From Streptomyces dengpaensis (lineage in GTDB: Bacteria; Actinomycetota; Actinomycetes; Streptomycetales; Streptomycetaceae), in the NCBI RefSeq assembly GCF_002946835.1, contig NZ_CP026652.1:3348001-3412000 (forward strand): a DNA stretch of 64,000 bases, in the 5' to 3' direction. The position numbers and the translations under genes were made by a program. Below, piece by piece: positions 26,665 to 35,684 of this stretch (its first letter is position 1; each line of letters begins with the position of its first letter). The notes below the pieces were generated by a model, which did not search any database, was not told the DNA's origin, and saw nothing but the letters and a program-made list of their open reading frames with translations.

Positions 26665-26735
26665 GGCTCGCGAGGGCGCGCAGGGGCGCAGGCGGTCGGC
26701 AACGGCCCGCCTGCGCCGTGTTGCCCGCGTTCCGG

Positions 26736-29162
26736 TCAGTTGACCGCGTCCAACTCGCCCTCCGCCAACTCCACGTCGTACACCAGCGGTTCATCCGTCA
26801 CGACGACATGCTGTGCCCGGGCGCCGTACGACGGAGCCGTCGTCGCCAGCAGATACGTCCCCGAGGCCGGGACCGAGACGATGTACGAGCCGTCGGCCAG
26901 GGACGCCACCCGGTCCAGTTGGCGGCCGCCCTTGGAGAGCAGGGTGAGGACCGCCCCGTCGACCGGTGTGCCCTCGGCGTCGCGGACGAAGCCGTGCACC
27001 ACCGTCGCACCGCCGCTCGCGGGGGCGGCTTCCTCGGGCTCCGGTTCCCGAGGCTCGACCGCCAGATGCGGCAGCCGCTTCTCCAGCCCGGCTGGCAGCC
27101 ACCAGTTGGACTTGCCCAGTAGGTGCATGGCGGCCGGCACCAGGGCCGTCCGCAGGATGAAGGCGTCCAGCGCGACCGCGGCCGCCAGGCCGATGCCCGC
27201 CATCGCGCCCTCCATGTCGCCGCTCAGCACGAACGCGCTGAACACGCAGATCATGATCAGGGCCGCGCAGTTGATGACCCGGCTCGTCTCGGCCAGGCCG
27301 ACGCGTACCGCGCGCGCGTTGTCCTTGGTGTGCACCCACTCCTCGTGCATCCGGCTCACCAGGAACACCTGGTAGTCCATCGAGAGGCCGAAGAGCAGGG
27401 ACAGCATGATCACCGGGAGGAAGGAGGTGATCGGGCCCTCCTTGCCGATGCCGATGAGCTCCGTACCCCAGCCCCACTGGAAGACGGCCACCAGGACGCC
27501 GAAGGACGCCGCCGCGGCGATCAGGTTCATGAGCGCGGCCGTCAGCGGCACCACCAGGGAGCGGAAGGCCACCAGCAGGAGCAGGAAACCGAGCGAGATG
27601 ATCGCCGCGATGAAGTACGGCAGGCGGTCACCGGTCACCGACGCGAAGTCCTTGAACACCGCCGTCACACCGCCCACATGGGCCTCGACGTCCGCGGACG
27701 GGATCACGTCGTCACGCAGGCGGTCGATCAGCTGGTCCGTCCGCTCGGACTGCGGTGACGTCGTCGGTACCACCTGGATCACCGTGACGCCGTTCGCGGG
27801 CGGCAGGGCGGCGACCTGGGCGACGCCCTCGGCCGACTCGATGGCCGACACCAGCCCGGTGGGAGCGGCGCCGTCCACGACCACCTGGAGCGGGCCGTTG
27901 AAGCCGGGGCCGAAGCCCTCGGCAAGCAGGTCGTACGCCTGCCGGGTCGTCGTCGAGTCGGGGTGGTTGCCCTGGTCGGTGGTGCCGATCCGGATCGACA
28001 GGACGGGGAGCGCGAGGACCATCATGACGACGAGGGCACCCGCGGCGACCGAGCGCGGGCGCCTTTGGACGTACGACGACCAGCGCGCCGCGAGCCCGCT
28101 CGTCTCCTCCGGCTCCGGTCCCGCGGCGGCGAGCCGCCGCCGCTGGCGGCGGCTGAGGACCCGCATGCCGAGCAGCCCGAGCAGCGCGGGCAGCAGGGTG
28201 ACGGCCGCGAGGACGCTCAGGACGACGGTCAGCGATGCCGCGATGACCACGCCGTCCAGGAAGCGCAGGTTCATCACCAGCATGCCGGCGAGGGCGATGC
28301 AGACCGTGCCGCCCGCGAACAGCACGGCGCGGCCGGAGGTGTTGAGGGCCGTCACCGCCGACTCCTCCGGCTCATTGCCGCGCAGGATGCCGCGCCGGTG
28401 CCGGGTGACGATGAACAGCGCGTAGTCGATGCCGACGCCGAGACCGATCAACGAGCCGAGCAGCGGGGCCACTTCGGGCACGTCCGTGACGTGGCTGATC
28501 AGCATCGTGGCCATCATGCCGCTGCCGACGCCCGCGATCGCCACCACGATCGGCAGCAGCATCGCGAACAGTGAGCCGAAGGCGAGGAAGAGGACGACGG
28601 CCGCCGCGAGGATGCCGACCCCCTCCGCGATGCCCTGGGGCGGTTCCTGCGTACGGGCGATCGCCTGGCCGCCCAGCTCGACCTGGAGACCGGCGCGTTC
28701 GGCGCCCTTGGCCGTGTCGACGACGTCCTCGACCAGCTCCTTGGGCACGCCGTTCGCCTGCTCGGTGAAGGTGACCTGGGCGTAGGCGATCCGCCCGTCC
28801 TGGCTGATCCCCGCCGCGCCCTGGGATCCGGCGTACGGGTTGGTGACCTCACCGACCCCCTTCATCCGCCCGATCTCCTCGAGCGCGGGCTCGAGCCGGG
28901 ACCGTACGGACGCGTCCTGTACCGAGGCCCCGCCTTCCCCGTCGACCTTCCACACCACCGTGTTGGTGTCTCCGGAGCCCTCCGGGAACGCCTTCTCCAT
29001 CAGGTCGTACGCCCGCTTGGAGTCCGTGTCGGGGAGGGAGAAGACGTTCGCGTAGTCCGTGCCGGCGGCGGAACCCGCCGCGCCCAGGCCGAACAGCGCC
29101 CCCACCCACAGCAACAGGACCACCAGCCGGTGCCGATAGCACCACCGTGCCAATGCCGCCAC
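26736..29162 (-). CDS. MMPL/RND-family transporter with a C-terminal carboxypeptidase-regulatory-like domain
   Basis: This 808-residue protein has the MMPL layout: TM1 at the N-terminus, a large outer loop (about 40-170), a TM bundle with GLGVGIDYALFIVTRHRRG, a second loop and a second bundle with LLFGLSMDYQVFLVSRMHEE. The Asp-Tyr motifs in both bundles are the proton-relay signature. After the last helix comes an unusual 90-residue tail (ATVVHGFVRDAEGTPVDGAV onward) that looks like a carboxypeptidase-regulatory beta domain. I prefer the GTG at 29162, with AAGGAG 8 bases before it, over a TTG at 29168. It diverges from a two-component system, suggesting drug or lipid export under its control. 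Confidence 0.9.
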   Translation of the reverse strand: MAALARWCYRHRLVVLLLWVGALFGLGAAGSAAGTDYANVFSLPDTDSKRAYDLMEKAFPEGSGDTNTVVWKVDGEGGASVQDASVRSRLEPALEEIGRMKGVGEVTNPYAGSQGAAGISQDGRIAYAQVTFTEQANGVPKELVEDVVDTAKGAERAGLQVELGGQAIARTQEPPQGIAEGVGILAAAVVLFLAFGSLFAMLLPIVVAIAGVGSGMMATMLISHVTDVPEVAPLLGSLIGLGVGIDYALFIVTRHRRGILRGNEPEESAVTALNTSGRAVLFAGGTVCIALAGMLVMNLRFLDGVVIAASLTVVLSVLAAVTLLPALLGLLGMRVLSRRQRRRLAAAGPEPEETSGLAARWSSYVQRRPRSVAAGALVVMMVLALPVLSIRIGTTDQGNHPDSTTTRQAYDLLAEGFGPGFNGPLQVVVDGAAPTGLVSAIESAEGVAQVAALPPANGVTVIQVVPTTSPQSERTDQLIDRLRDDVIPSADVEAHVGGVTAVFKDFASVTGDRLPYFIAAIISLGFLLLLVAFRSLVVPLTAALMNLIAAAASFGVLVAVFQWGWGTELIGIGKEGPITSFLPVIMLSLLFGLSMDYQVFLVSRMHEEWVHTKDNARAVRVGLAETSRVINCAALIMICVFSAFVLSGDMEGAMAGIGLAAAVALDAFILRTALVPAAMHLLGKSNWWLPAGLEKRLPHLAVEPREPEPEEAAPASGGATVVHGFVRDAEGTPVDGAVLTLLSKGGRQLDRVASLADGSYIVSVPASGTYLLATTAPSYGARAQHVVVTDEPLVYDVELAEGELDAVN

Positions 29163-29331
29163 GTTCAACGCTCCTTAGTCGGTCAGCTCACTCGGTTCGG
29201 TCGGTCCCCCAGGTCCTGGGCAACAGAATTGGCGACCGCACGCGCGTGTGGACATGACCCGCCCATGACTCACAAGGAACTCCAAAGACCGAACGGACCC
29301 GACTGTCAGTGCCCCCGCCGATACTGGGGGC

Positions 29332-30018
29332 ATGACGGCTCCTGGCACCGTGCTGGTCGTGGAGGACGAACCGAGCATCGCGGACGTCCTCGAAATCGCC
29401 CTGCGCTACCACCACTTCGAGGTGATGACCGCGGGCACCGTCCGTGAGGGGCTCACGCTCGCCGAGCGCACCCGCCCCGACGCGGCGCTGCTCGACGTGA
29501 TGCTGCCGGACGGCGACGGCCGCGCGCTCGGCCGCGAACTGCGGATACGGCAGCCGGATCTGGCGATCGTCTTCCTCACCGCGCGGGACGCCCCCGCCGA
29601 GATCGTCGGCGCGCTCGCCTTCGGCGACGACTACATCACCAAGCCGTTCAACATCGACGAGGTCATCGCCCGGATCACGGCCGTACTGCGCCGTACGCGC
29701 GCCGACGACGTCCTGCCCGAGCGCCCGCCCCTGCGGTACGGCGACCTGGAGCTCGACGAGACGACGTACAGGGTCCACCGCGCGGGCCGTACGGTGGAGC
29801 TCACCCCCACCGAGTACGCCCTGCTGCGCTTCCTGGTGCGCAACGGCGGGCGGATCGTGCCCAAGGAGCAACTCCTGCGCCATGTCTGGCAGTACGAACA
29901 CACACCGCCCGAGTCGACCGTCGTGGAGACGTACATCAGCTATCTGCGGCGCAAGCTCGAACCACTGGGGCCACCGCTGATCACCACCCGGCGGGGCGTC
30001 GGATACGGGCTCGCATGA
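29332..30018 (+). CDS. OmpR/PhoB-family response regulator
   Basis: This 228-residue regulator has a receiver domain with the acidic pocket in VVEDEPS, the phospho-acceptor Asp in AALLDVMLPDGDG and the conserved Lys in YITKPFN. A winged-helix DNA-binding domain follows, with VELTPTEYALLRFLVRNGG and the wing ITTRRGVGYGLA. Its stop overlaps the kinase start (ATGA), so the pair is cotranslated. The divergent MMPL exporter 170 bases away is a probable target. Confidence 0.95.
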   Translation: MTAPGTVLVVEDEPSIADVLEIALRYHHFEVMTAGTVREGLTLAERTRPDAALLDVMLPDGDGRALGRELRIRQPDLAIVFLTARDAPAEIVGALAFGDDYITKPFNIDEVIARITAVLRRTRADDVLPERPPLRYGDLELDETTYRVHRAGRTVELTPTEYALLRFLVRNGGRIVPKEQLLRHVWQYEHTPPESTVVETYISYLRRKLEPLGPPLITTRRGVGYGLA

Positions 30019-31565
30019 AGGTCCGGGCGCGCAGGAACGACCGGGCGGGCATGAACGACCGGGCTCGTACGGAGGCCGGGATGAAGGCCCGGCTGAAGGA
30101 CCGGCTGAAGGACCGGCTGAAGGACCGGCTGAAGATCCGGCGCCCCCGCCACCGGCACGGGATCCACTCGCTGCGCGGCGGGCTGACGATCGCGAACGTG
30201 GCGCTGCTGGCCCTGGGCATCATCGTGGCGACCGCCGTCAGCCTGATGGGCATGCGCCACTATCTGCTCGACCAGGTCGACACGGAGCTGGTCACGATGC
30301 GTGAATCGCTGGGCAATACGCAGCTCACGCTCCGGCAGCTCGACTCGCTGACCGCGCTGGCCGTCGTCCGGGACCAGCTGACGCACCGCACGGCCGAGTC
30401 ATCGACCCCGGACTCGATCTTCGCGGCGCTCGACCGCCGGGGGAAGGCCGTCGCCATCGGCGGCTTCGCGCCGACGGACACCCAGCGCGCCCTGGCCGAC
30501 GCCGTGGACGACCCGCGCGCACTGGTCGACGACACCGAACCGCACGACGTCACCGTGCGCGGCGCCCCCTACCGGGCGGTCGGGACCCGGCTCACCGATG
30601 GCACGACCCTGCTGCTCGCCACCTCGACCGACGCGCTGCACAAGGGCATTGCGAAGGCACTCAAGCTCGATCTGACCGTCGGCACCCTGCTGTTGGCGCT
30701 GCTCGCCTGCGTGACCATGTTCAGCGTGCGCCGCCGGATGCGGCCGCTGGAGGACATGGTGGAGACCTCGTCGGCGATCGCCGAGGGGGATCTGACCCGG
30801 CGCGTGCCCTCCAGCCACCATCCGACCCAGGAGGTAGAGCAGCTGCGGCTCGCCCTCAACTCCATGCTCCACCAGGTCGAGTCGGCGTACCGGACGCGGG
30901 AGCGCAGCGCGGCCCAGCTGCGCCGGTTCGTCGCGGACGCCTCGCACGAGCTGCGCACACCGCTGTCGGCGATACGCGGCTATCTCCAGCTGTACGAGAA
31001 GGGGATGCTGACCGACCCCGGGGAGCGCAAGCGTGCCTGGGACCGGATGAACGCGGAAGCCGACCGCATGGGCCGCCTCGTGGACGAGCTGCTCACCCTG
31101 GCCCGCCTCGACCAAGGGCCCGAACTGCGGTTCAGAAGCGTCGACTTGAGCCGACTGGTACGGGACGCCGCCGAGGATCTGCGGGCCCAGCAGCCGGACC
31201 GCCCGGTTTCCGTGGGTGCCGACGGCACGCTGCTCATACGGGCCGACGAGTCGGGGCTGCGGCAGGTGCTCGGCAACCTCGTGGCCAACGTACGTACGCA
31301 CACGCCCGCCGAGGTGCCGGTGCGGCTCGGTCTGGAACGCGAGGACAGTGTCGTACGGCTGTGTGTCGCGGACGAGGGTCCGGGGCTGGCGGAGGAGGAC
31401 GCGTGCCGCATCTTCGACCGCTTCTTCCGGGCGGGCGGCGGCGCGGGCAGCGGGCTCGGCATGGCGATCGTGCAGGGCGTCGTGGCGGCGCACGGGGGCG
31501 AGGTGGCGGTGCGGACGGCCCCGGGCGAGGGACTGGCGGTCACGGTGACGCTTCCGGCACGGTGA
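30015..31565 (+). CDS. Membrane sensor histidine kinase
   Basis: This 516-residue kinase has a basic N-tail with a tandem RLKD repeat (about residues 26-40). Next come TM1 (ANVALLALGIIVATAVSLMG), an extracellular sensor region, TM2 (LTVGTLLLALLACVTMF) and a HAMP segment. The H box is FVADASHELRTPLSAIRG. The ATPase boxes are LRQVLGNLVANVRTHTP (N), ADEGPGL (G1), IFDRFFRA (F) and GSGLGMAIV (G2). All catalytic marks are present. The N-tail repeat is a 12-bp DNA unit copied almost four times and may vary in length between strains. It pairs with the response regulator it overlaps. Confidence 0.95.
   Translation: MKVRARRNDRAGMNDRARTEAGMKARLKDRLKDRLKDRLKIRRPRHRHGIHSLRGGLTIANVALLALGIIVATAVSLMGMRHYLLDQVDTELVTMRESLGNTQLTLRQLDSLTALAVVRDQLTHRTAESSTPDSIFAALDRRGKAVAIGGFAPTDTQRALADAVDDPRALVDDTEPHDVTVRGAPYRAVGTRLTDGTTLLLATSTDALHKGIAKALKLDLTVGTLLLALLACVTMFSVRRRMRPLEDMVETSSAIAEGDLTRRVPSSHHPTQEVEQLRLALNSMLHQVESAYRTRERSAAQLRRFVADASHELRTPLSAIRGYLQLYEKGMLTDPGERKRAWDRMNAEADRMGRLVDELLTLARLDQGPELRFRSVDLSRLVRDAAEDLRAQQPDRPVSVGADGTLLIRADESGLRQVLGNLVANVRTHTPAEVPVRLGLEREDSVVRLCVADEGPGLAEEDACRIFDRFFRAGGGAGSGLGMAIVQGVVAAHGGEVAVRTAPGEGLAVTVTLPAR
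30090..30134. repeat. 12-bp tandem repeat inside the kinase gene
   Basis: The unit CCGGCTGAAGGA is repeated about 3.7 times and encodes RLKD copies in the cytosolic N-tail. Confidence 0.85.
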
Positions 31566-31787
31566 CGCTCGCGCTGTTCGGTACCCGGTGCTCGGGCTTC
31601 ACCGTCCGTGGCGCTCGGGCTTTCCGCGGTGACCTGCTTGGACAAAGGCTTACCCGGATGATTGAACAGGGGTCGCCACCGCGCCGTACACGGATGAGAG
31701 CACGCAGATAAGGCGGTCCGACGTCCCCAGCCTGGTCCGCCGCGCCACCAGCACCACTACCGGGCTTCGCACGGAAGGACCGCCGGG

Positions 31788-33719
31788 TTGTCGTTCAACA
31801 CGAGCTCTCGACAGCTGCCGAACACGGACGAGGCGAGCGATGAGACGCTCTCGGAGCCCGAGGAGACATCCGAGCCCGAGGAGACCTCGGAGCCTCCGGA
31901 GCCCCAGGAGCCGTCCGAGCCCAAGGAGACCTCGAAGCCTTCCGAGCCCCGCGAGGAGAGCGCCCCTGAGTCGGAGGGCCCGACCGAGCCCGAGCCGGAG
32001 CAGGAACCGAAGCCCGAGCCCAAGCCGGAAGCCGCCGCCCCCCGGCACGGCCTGCGCATATGGCGCCGCTGGCGCGGCTGGCGGGAGAAGTACCCGGTGG
32101 CCGCCCGCACCCTGGCGTGGACCACCACCGCCCTGGCGGCCGTGCTCGTGCTGGTCGCGCTGCACATGCCGAACAAGGCCGAGGGCTTCCGGCCCGCCGA
32201 GTTCATCCGTCTCCCGGTCGAGGCGATCTTCGGCGCCGCCCTGCTGATCGTCCTGCCGCGCAAGCCGCGTATCGCCGTGGCGGCACTGGCGGGGCTGAGC
32301 CTCGGCGCGCTGACCGTCCTGAACTTCCTCGACATCGGCTTCAACGAATATCTCGGACGAGGCTTCAACCTCGTTCTCGACTGGGCGCTGTTCAGCGACG
32401 CCCAGGCGTACCTCCAGGACACGATGGGCAAGAAGGGCACGCTCCTCATCGTCGTCGCGGCCGTCACGCTTGTGCTCGTCCTGCTCGCCGTGATGACGCT
32501 GGCGGTCGTCCGGCTGGGCAACCTGGTGGCCCGGCACAACGAGACGGCGACGCGTACGACGCTGGTGCTGGCCATCGTCTGGGTCCTCTGCGCGGCGCTC
32601 GGCGTGCGGGTCAGCGGTGTTCCGATCGCCTCCGAGCACACGACGCTGGTCGTCCAGGACCGTGCCGAGCGGGTGCGGAACACGCTCCGGGACGAGGCGG
32701 CGTTCGCGAAGATCGCCAAGAGTGACGCGTTCGCCGACACCCCGCCGGACCAGCTGCTGACGGGGCTGCGCGGCAAGGACATGATGATCACGTTCGTCGA
32801 GAGTTACGGCCGCAGCGCGATCGAGGATCCGGTCATGGCGCCGGGCGTCGGCGCGACCCTCGCGTCCGGGGACGAGAAGCTGCGCAAGGCCGGGTTCGCG
32901 GCGAAGAGCGGCTGGCTGACGTCGGCGACGTACGGCGGAAGCAGCTGGCTGGGTCACTCCACCTTCCTGTCGGGCCTGTGGATCAGCAACCAGCAGCGCT
33001 ATCGCACCGTCACCGCGGGCGAGCACCTGACCCTCCCCGGCGCCTTCAAGAAGACGGGCAACTGGGACACGGTCGGCGTCATGCCGGGCGTTCAGAAGGG
33101 CTGGCCGGAGCAGAAGTTCTACGGCATCGACAGGCTCTACGACTCCCGCGATCTCGGCTACAAGGGGCCGAAGTTCAGCTGGTCGACCATGCCCGACCAG
33201 TACGCCCTGACCGCGTTCGAGCGCCTGGAGCACGGCAAGAAGCACGACAAGCCGCTGATGTCGACGATCATCCTGACCTCCAGCCACCAGCCCTGGGCAC
33301 CGCTCCCCGAGACGGTCCCCCAGGACCAGGTCGGCGACGGCTCGGTCTACGACGCCATCGCGAAGGCCGGCAAGAAGCCGGGGGACGTCCTCACCGACTC
33401 GGCCCAGTCGAAGGAGGAGTACGGCAAGTCCATCCAGTACTCGGTGACCAGCCTCATCGACTACCTGGTGCGGTACGGCAACGACAACACCGTGCTCGTC
33501 TTCCTCGGCGACCACCAGCCGATCGCCCGGGTCAGCGGCAACAACGCCAGCCGTGATGTGCCGGTCTCGATCGTCGCCAAGGACCCGAAGGTGCTCGACG
33601 AGATCGCCGACTGGAACTGGACGGACGGCCTGCGGCCCCAACAGGACGCCCCGGTCTGGAAGATGAACGCGTTCCGCGACCGCTTCCTGACGGCGTACGG
33701 CTCCACACCGCACCCGTAA
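31788..33719 (+). CDS. LTA-synthase-like membrane sulfatase-superfamily protein
   Basis: This 643-residue protein starts with an 80-residue Glu/Pro/Ser repeat tail (EETSEPEETSEPPEP). About five membrane helices follow (residues 105-280), then an extracellular alkaline-phosphatase/sulfatase domain. Domain marks are ITFVESYGRSAIEDP (metal region), SSWLGHSTFLSG (nucleophile Ser/Thr region) and VFLGDHQPIA (metal ligands). Relatives transfer phosphoglycerol or phosphoethanolamine to envelope polymers or cleave phosphate esters; the substrate here is unknown. I take the TTG at 31788 (GGAAGGA 8 bases before), because no better start precedes the first helix. It lies in an envelope gene cluster. Confidence 0.88.
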   Translation: MSFNTSSRQLPNTDEASDETLSEPEETSEPEETSEPPEPQEPSEPKETSKPSEPREESAPESEGPTEPEPEQEPKPEPKPEAAAPRHGLRIWRRWRGWREKYPVAARTLAWTTTALAAVLVLVALHMPNKAEGFRPAEFIRLPVEAIFGAALLIVLPRKPRIAVAALAGLSLGALTVLNFLDIGFNEYLGRGFNLVLDWALFSDAQAYLQDTMGKKGTLLIVVAAVTLVLVLLAVMTLAVVRLGNLVARHNETATRTTLVLAIVWVLCAALGVRVSGVPIASEHTTLVVQDRAERVRNTLRDEAAFAKIAKSDAFADTPPDQLLTGLRGKDMMITFVESYGRSAIEDPVMAPGVGATLASGDEKLRKAGFAAKSGWLTSATYGGSSWLGHSTFLSGLWISNQQRYRTVTAGEHLTLPGAFKKTGNWDTVGVMPGVQKGWPEQKFYGIDRLYDSRDLGYKGPKFSWSTMPDQYALTAFERLEHGKKHDKPLMSTIILTSSHQPWAPLPETVPQDQVGDGSVYDAIAKAGKKPGDVLTDSAQSKEEYGKSIQYSVTSLIDYLVRYGNDNTVLVFLGDHQPIARVSGNNASRDVPVSIVAKDPKVLDEIADWNWTDGLRPQQDAPVWKMNAFRDRFLTAYGSTPHP

Positions 33720-33935
33720 GCATCAAGGGCCGTACACACGGGAATTCAAGGCCGCGCCACAGCGCCACGAGAATGCGTAAGCGAACCGATCGCATCGGTG
33801 CCCCTCCCACCGCACGCCACTCCCCTAGTGACGCGGATCACCTAACCACAGGAGTTTCAGCCGGGGGAAGGGAATCGTGATGACCGCTTCGACCCGATCC
33901 AAACGATCATTTCCGGCCTGTTTCAGGGCATGCGC

Positions 33936-35336
33936 TCAGGCCTGCCTGGAAGCCAGCTCCACGACCGTGATGTCCGACGGCGCCCCCACGCGCGTAGGCG
34001 GCCCCCAGGCACCTGCGCCCCGGGACACGTACAACTGGGTGTCGCCGTACCGCTCAAGACCCGCGACCGTCGGATTGGCGGCCTCCGCGATGAGATTGCC
34101 GGGCCACAACTGGCCTCCGTGCGTGTGCCCCGACAGCTGAAGATCGACCCCGTGCCGGACGGCGTCGTCGATCTGCACCGGCTGATGCGCGAGCAGCACG
34201 ACCGCGCGTGACCTGTCGCGATCCGCGAGCGCCTTGGCGAAGTCGGGCCCCTGCCCCTCGGCCTCACCCGCTACGTCATTCACGCCCGCGAGATCGAATC
34301 CGGCCAACTCGGTCCGCACGTTCTCCAGCGGCTGGATCCCCAGCTCCCGCACTTCCTGGACCCATTGCCCGACACCGGAGTAGTACTCGTGATTCCCGGT
34401 GACGAAGTACGCACCGTGCCGGGCCCTGAGCTGAGCAAGGGGCGCGGCCGCCGGGCCGAGATCCTTCACGCTGCCGTCGACCAGGTCACCGACCACGGCG
34501 ATGAGATCGGGCTGCGTGGAATTGATGGTGTCGACGACCCGCTCGGCGAACCCGCGCCCCAGGACCGGTCCGAGATGGATGTCACTGACGACAGCGATCC
34601 GGAAACCGTGCGCGGACCGCGGCAGCTTGGCCAACGGCACGGTGACCCGCTTCACCTTGGGTCCCCGCAGAACGCCGTACGTCCCGTACCCGACCGTTCC
34701 GACCGCGGCCGCGGCGGCGGCACCGCCCACCACCCGGGAGACGAAGAGCCGACGGGAGGGCCCTGGCGGCGTCGGCGCGGGACGGTCGTCCGCGTCGGCC
34801 AAAGCCACACAAGGGGTCGCGCCGGTAGCGCCGGAGGGTCCGCCCGCAGCGGATGGCGCGTCCACGCCGTCCGCTTCTCGCGTGACCGATTGCGCGCCGG
34901 ACGGGGACGGGACGCTCTCGCGCGACTCCGACTCCGACTCCGACTCCGACTCCGGCATCGACACCGACATCGACACCGACTCCACGGCTGCCGCGTGCGA
35001 GGACGCCGCCCCCGCACGCCGCTCCAGAACCCGCCGCAGCACCGGCCGTATGAACTCCCCCACCAACAGCGCCAGCACCCCGTAGAGGAACAGCGCCATC
35101 CACAGGAAGCCCGGCCAGGCCAGCATCTGCTGGAGCCAGAACGGGGCACCCGCGCGCTCACTCGCGAGGCCGCCGAACATCAGCACGGGCCCGGCCACGA
35201 ACACGACGGCGCCCAGGCGACGGACCACCCCCGGCCCGGACGTGGTGTCCCGCACCAGCCGCCGCCACGCATACCAGTGCAGACCACCCATCACGGCCAG
35301 CACAACGATGCCCACCAGCACAAACACAAAGATCAC
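33936..35336 (-). CDS. Membrane-anchored metallophosphoesterase
   Basis: This 466-residue protein has three hydrophobic segments in the first 100 residues and a Ser/Glu-repeat linker (ESESESESESRE). A twin-arginine-like SRRLFVSRVVGG before another hydrophobic run may position the catalytic domain outside. The calcineurin-type motifs are complete: VVSDIHLGP, VVGDLVDG, TGNHEYY, LAHQP and LSGHTHGGQ. These bind two metals and hydrolyse phosphoesters (YkuE-type); the substrate is unknown. The GTG start overlaps the upstream stop (GTGA). Confidence 0.9.
   Translation of the reverse strand: MIFVFVLVGIVVLAVMGGLHWYAWRRLVRDTTSGPGVVRRLGAVVFVAGPVLMFGGLASERAGAPFWLQQMLAWPGFLWMALFLYGVLALLVGEFIRPVLRRVLERRAGAASSHAAAVESVSMSVSMPESESESESESRESVPSPSGAQSVTREADGVDAPSAAGGPSGATGATPCVALADADDRPAPTPPGPSRRLFVSRVVGGAAAAAAVGTVGYGTYGVLRGPKVKRVTVPLAKLPRSAHGFRIAVVSDIHLGPVLGRGFAERVVDTINSTQPDLIAVVGDLVDGSVKDLGPAAAPLAQLRARHGAYFVTGNHEYYSGVGQWVQEVRELGIQPLENVRTELAGFDLAGVNDVAGEAEGQGPDFAKALADRDRSRAVVLLAHQPVQIDDAVRHGVDLQLSGHTHGGQLWPGNLIAEAANPTVAGLERYGDTQLYVSRGAGAWGPPTRVGAPSDITVVELASRQA
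34924..34953. repeat. GACTCC hexanucleotide repeat, five copies
   Basis: Five exact copies lie inside the phosphoesterase gene and encode the Ser-Glu linker on the minus strand. Related GACATC/GACACC units follow to about 34980. Confidence 0.9.
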
Positions 35337-35593
35337 GAAGCTGAATCCCCTGATGATGTGTGTCGCGAGGCGCGCACCCCGCGCAACCCGATCACGCCGA
35401 CGACCGTCCCCAACACAAAGGAGACGACGGCCAGCGTCAGGTGCACCCAGAAGTACGCCGTCGGATCACCCGCGTCGTCGAACGCGAGCCCGCTGCCGTC
35501 GTTGAACAAGTTCTTGATGAAAGTGATCCAGATGACCCAGCTCCACACCCCAAAAGCGAGCAGGAACCAGGACACGGGGCGGCTGAGCTTCAT
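35333..35593 (-). CDS. Small two-helix membrane protein (SCO4848-like)
   Basis: This 86-residue protein has two membrane helices: residues 5-27 (RPVSWFLLAFGVWSWVIWIT) and about 50-72 (VHLTLAVVSFVLGTVVGVIG). It resembles small actinomycete membrane proteins annotated only as hypothetical beside a D,D-carboxypeptidase. The ATG at 35593 begins the conserved part. It is cotranslated with the phosphoesterase (GTGA overlap) and diverges from the carboxypeptidase gene. The function is unknown. Confidence 0.82.
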   Translation of the reverse strand: MKLSRPVSWFLLAFGVWSWVIWITFIKNLFNDGSGLAFDDAGDPTAYFWVHLTLAVVSFVLGTVVGVIGLRGVRASRHTSSGDSAS

Positions 35594-35684
35594 GGGTTCA
35601 GTATCACCGCCACCGTCCGGAACCGTGTGCCGGGGTGGGGTGGGCAGTGGGACTTCTCTCACCAAGCCCTGTACGTTCTCGACC

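Larger units (their letters stand above)
26216..26735. other. 520-bp stretch without a confident gene
   Basis: It starts with GGGCCTGTCC right after the TetR stop and holds a 20-bp direct repeat (26535-26554 and 26559-26578) and a 14-bp palindrome (26651-26664). A minus-strand frame covering it has protein-like patches (ADHAKVPRNGGASAVLAALH, RGHGIGLYRVAQQHKG) but continues as antisense through the TetR gene with no stop at a sensible place. It may be a decayed gene. Confidence 0.4.

Noticed and set aside
26087..26794. Minus-strand protein-like frame between the TetR and MMPL genes
   Set aside because: Parts look protein-like, but it runs antisense into the TetR gene and lacks a clear start; kept only as an unexplained region.
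33877..34140. Short plus-strand ORF with a GGGGGAAGGGA site after the sulfatase gene
   Set aside because: Most of it lies antisense to the metallophosphoesterase 3' end and the residues are not protein-like.
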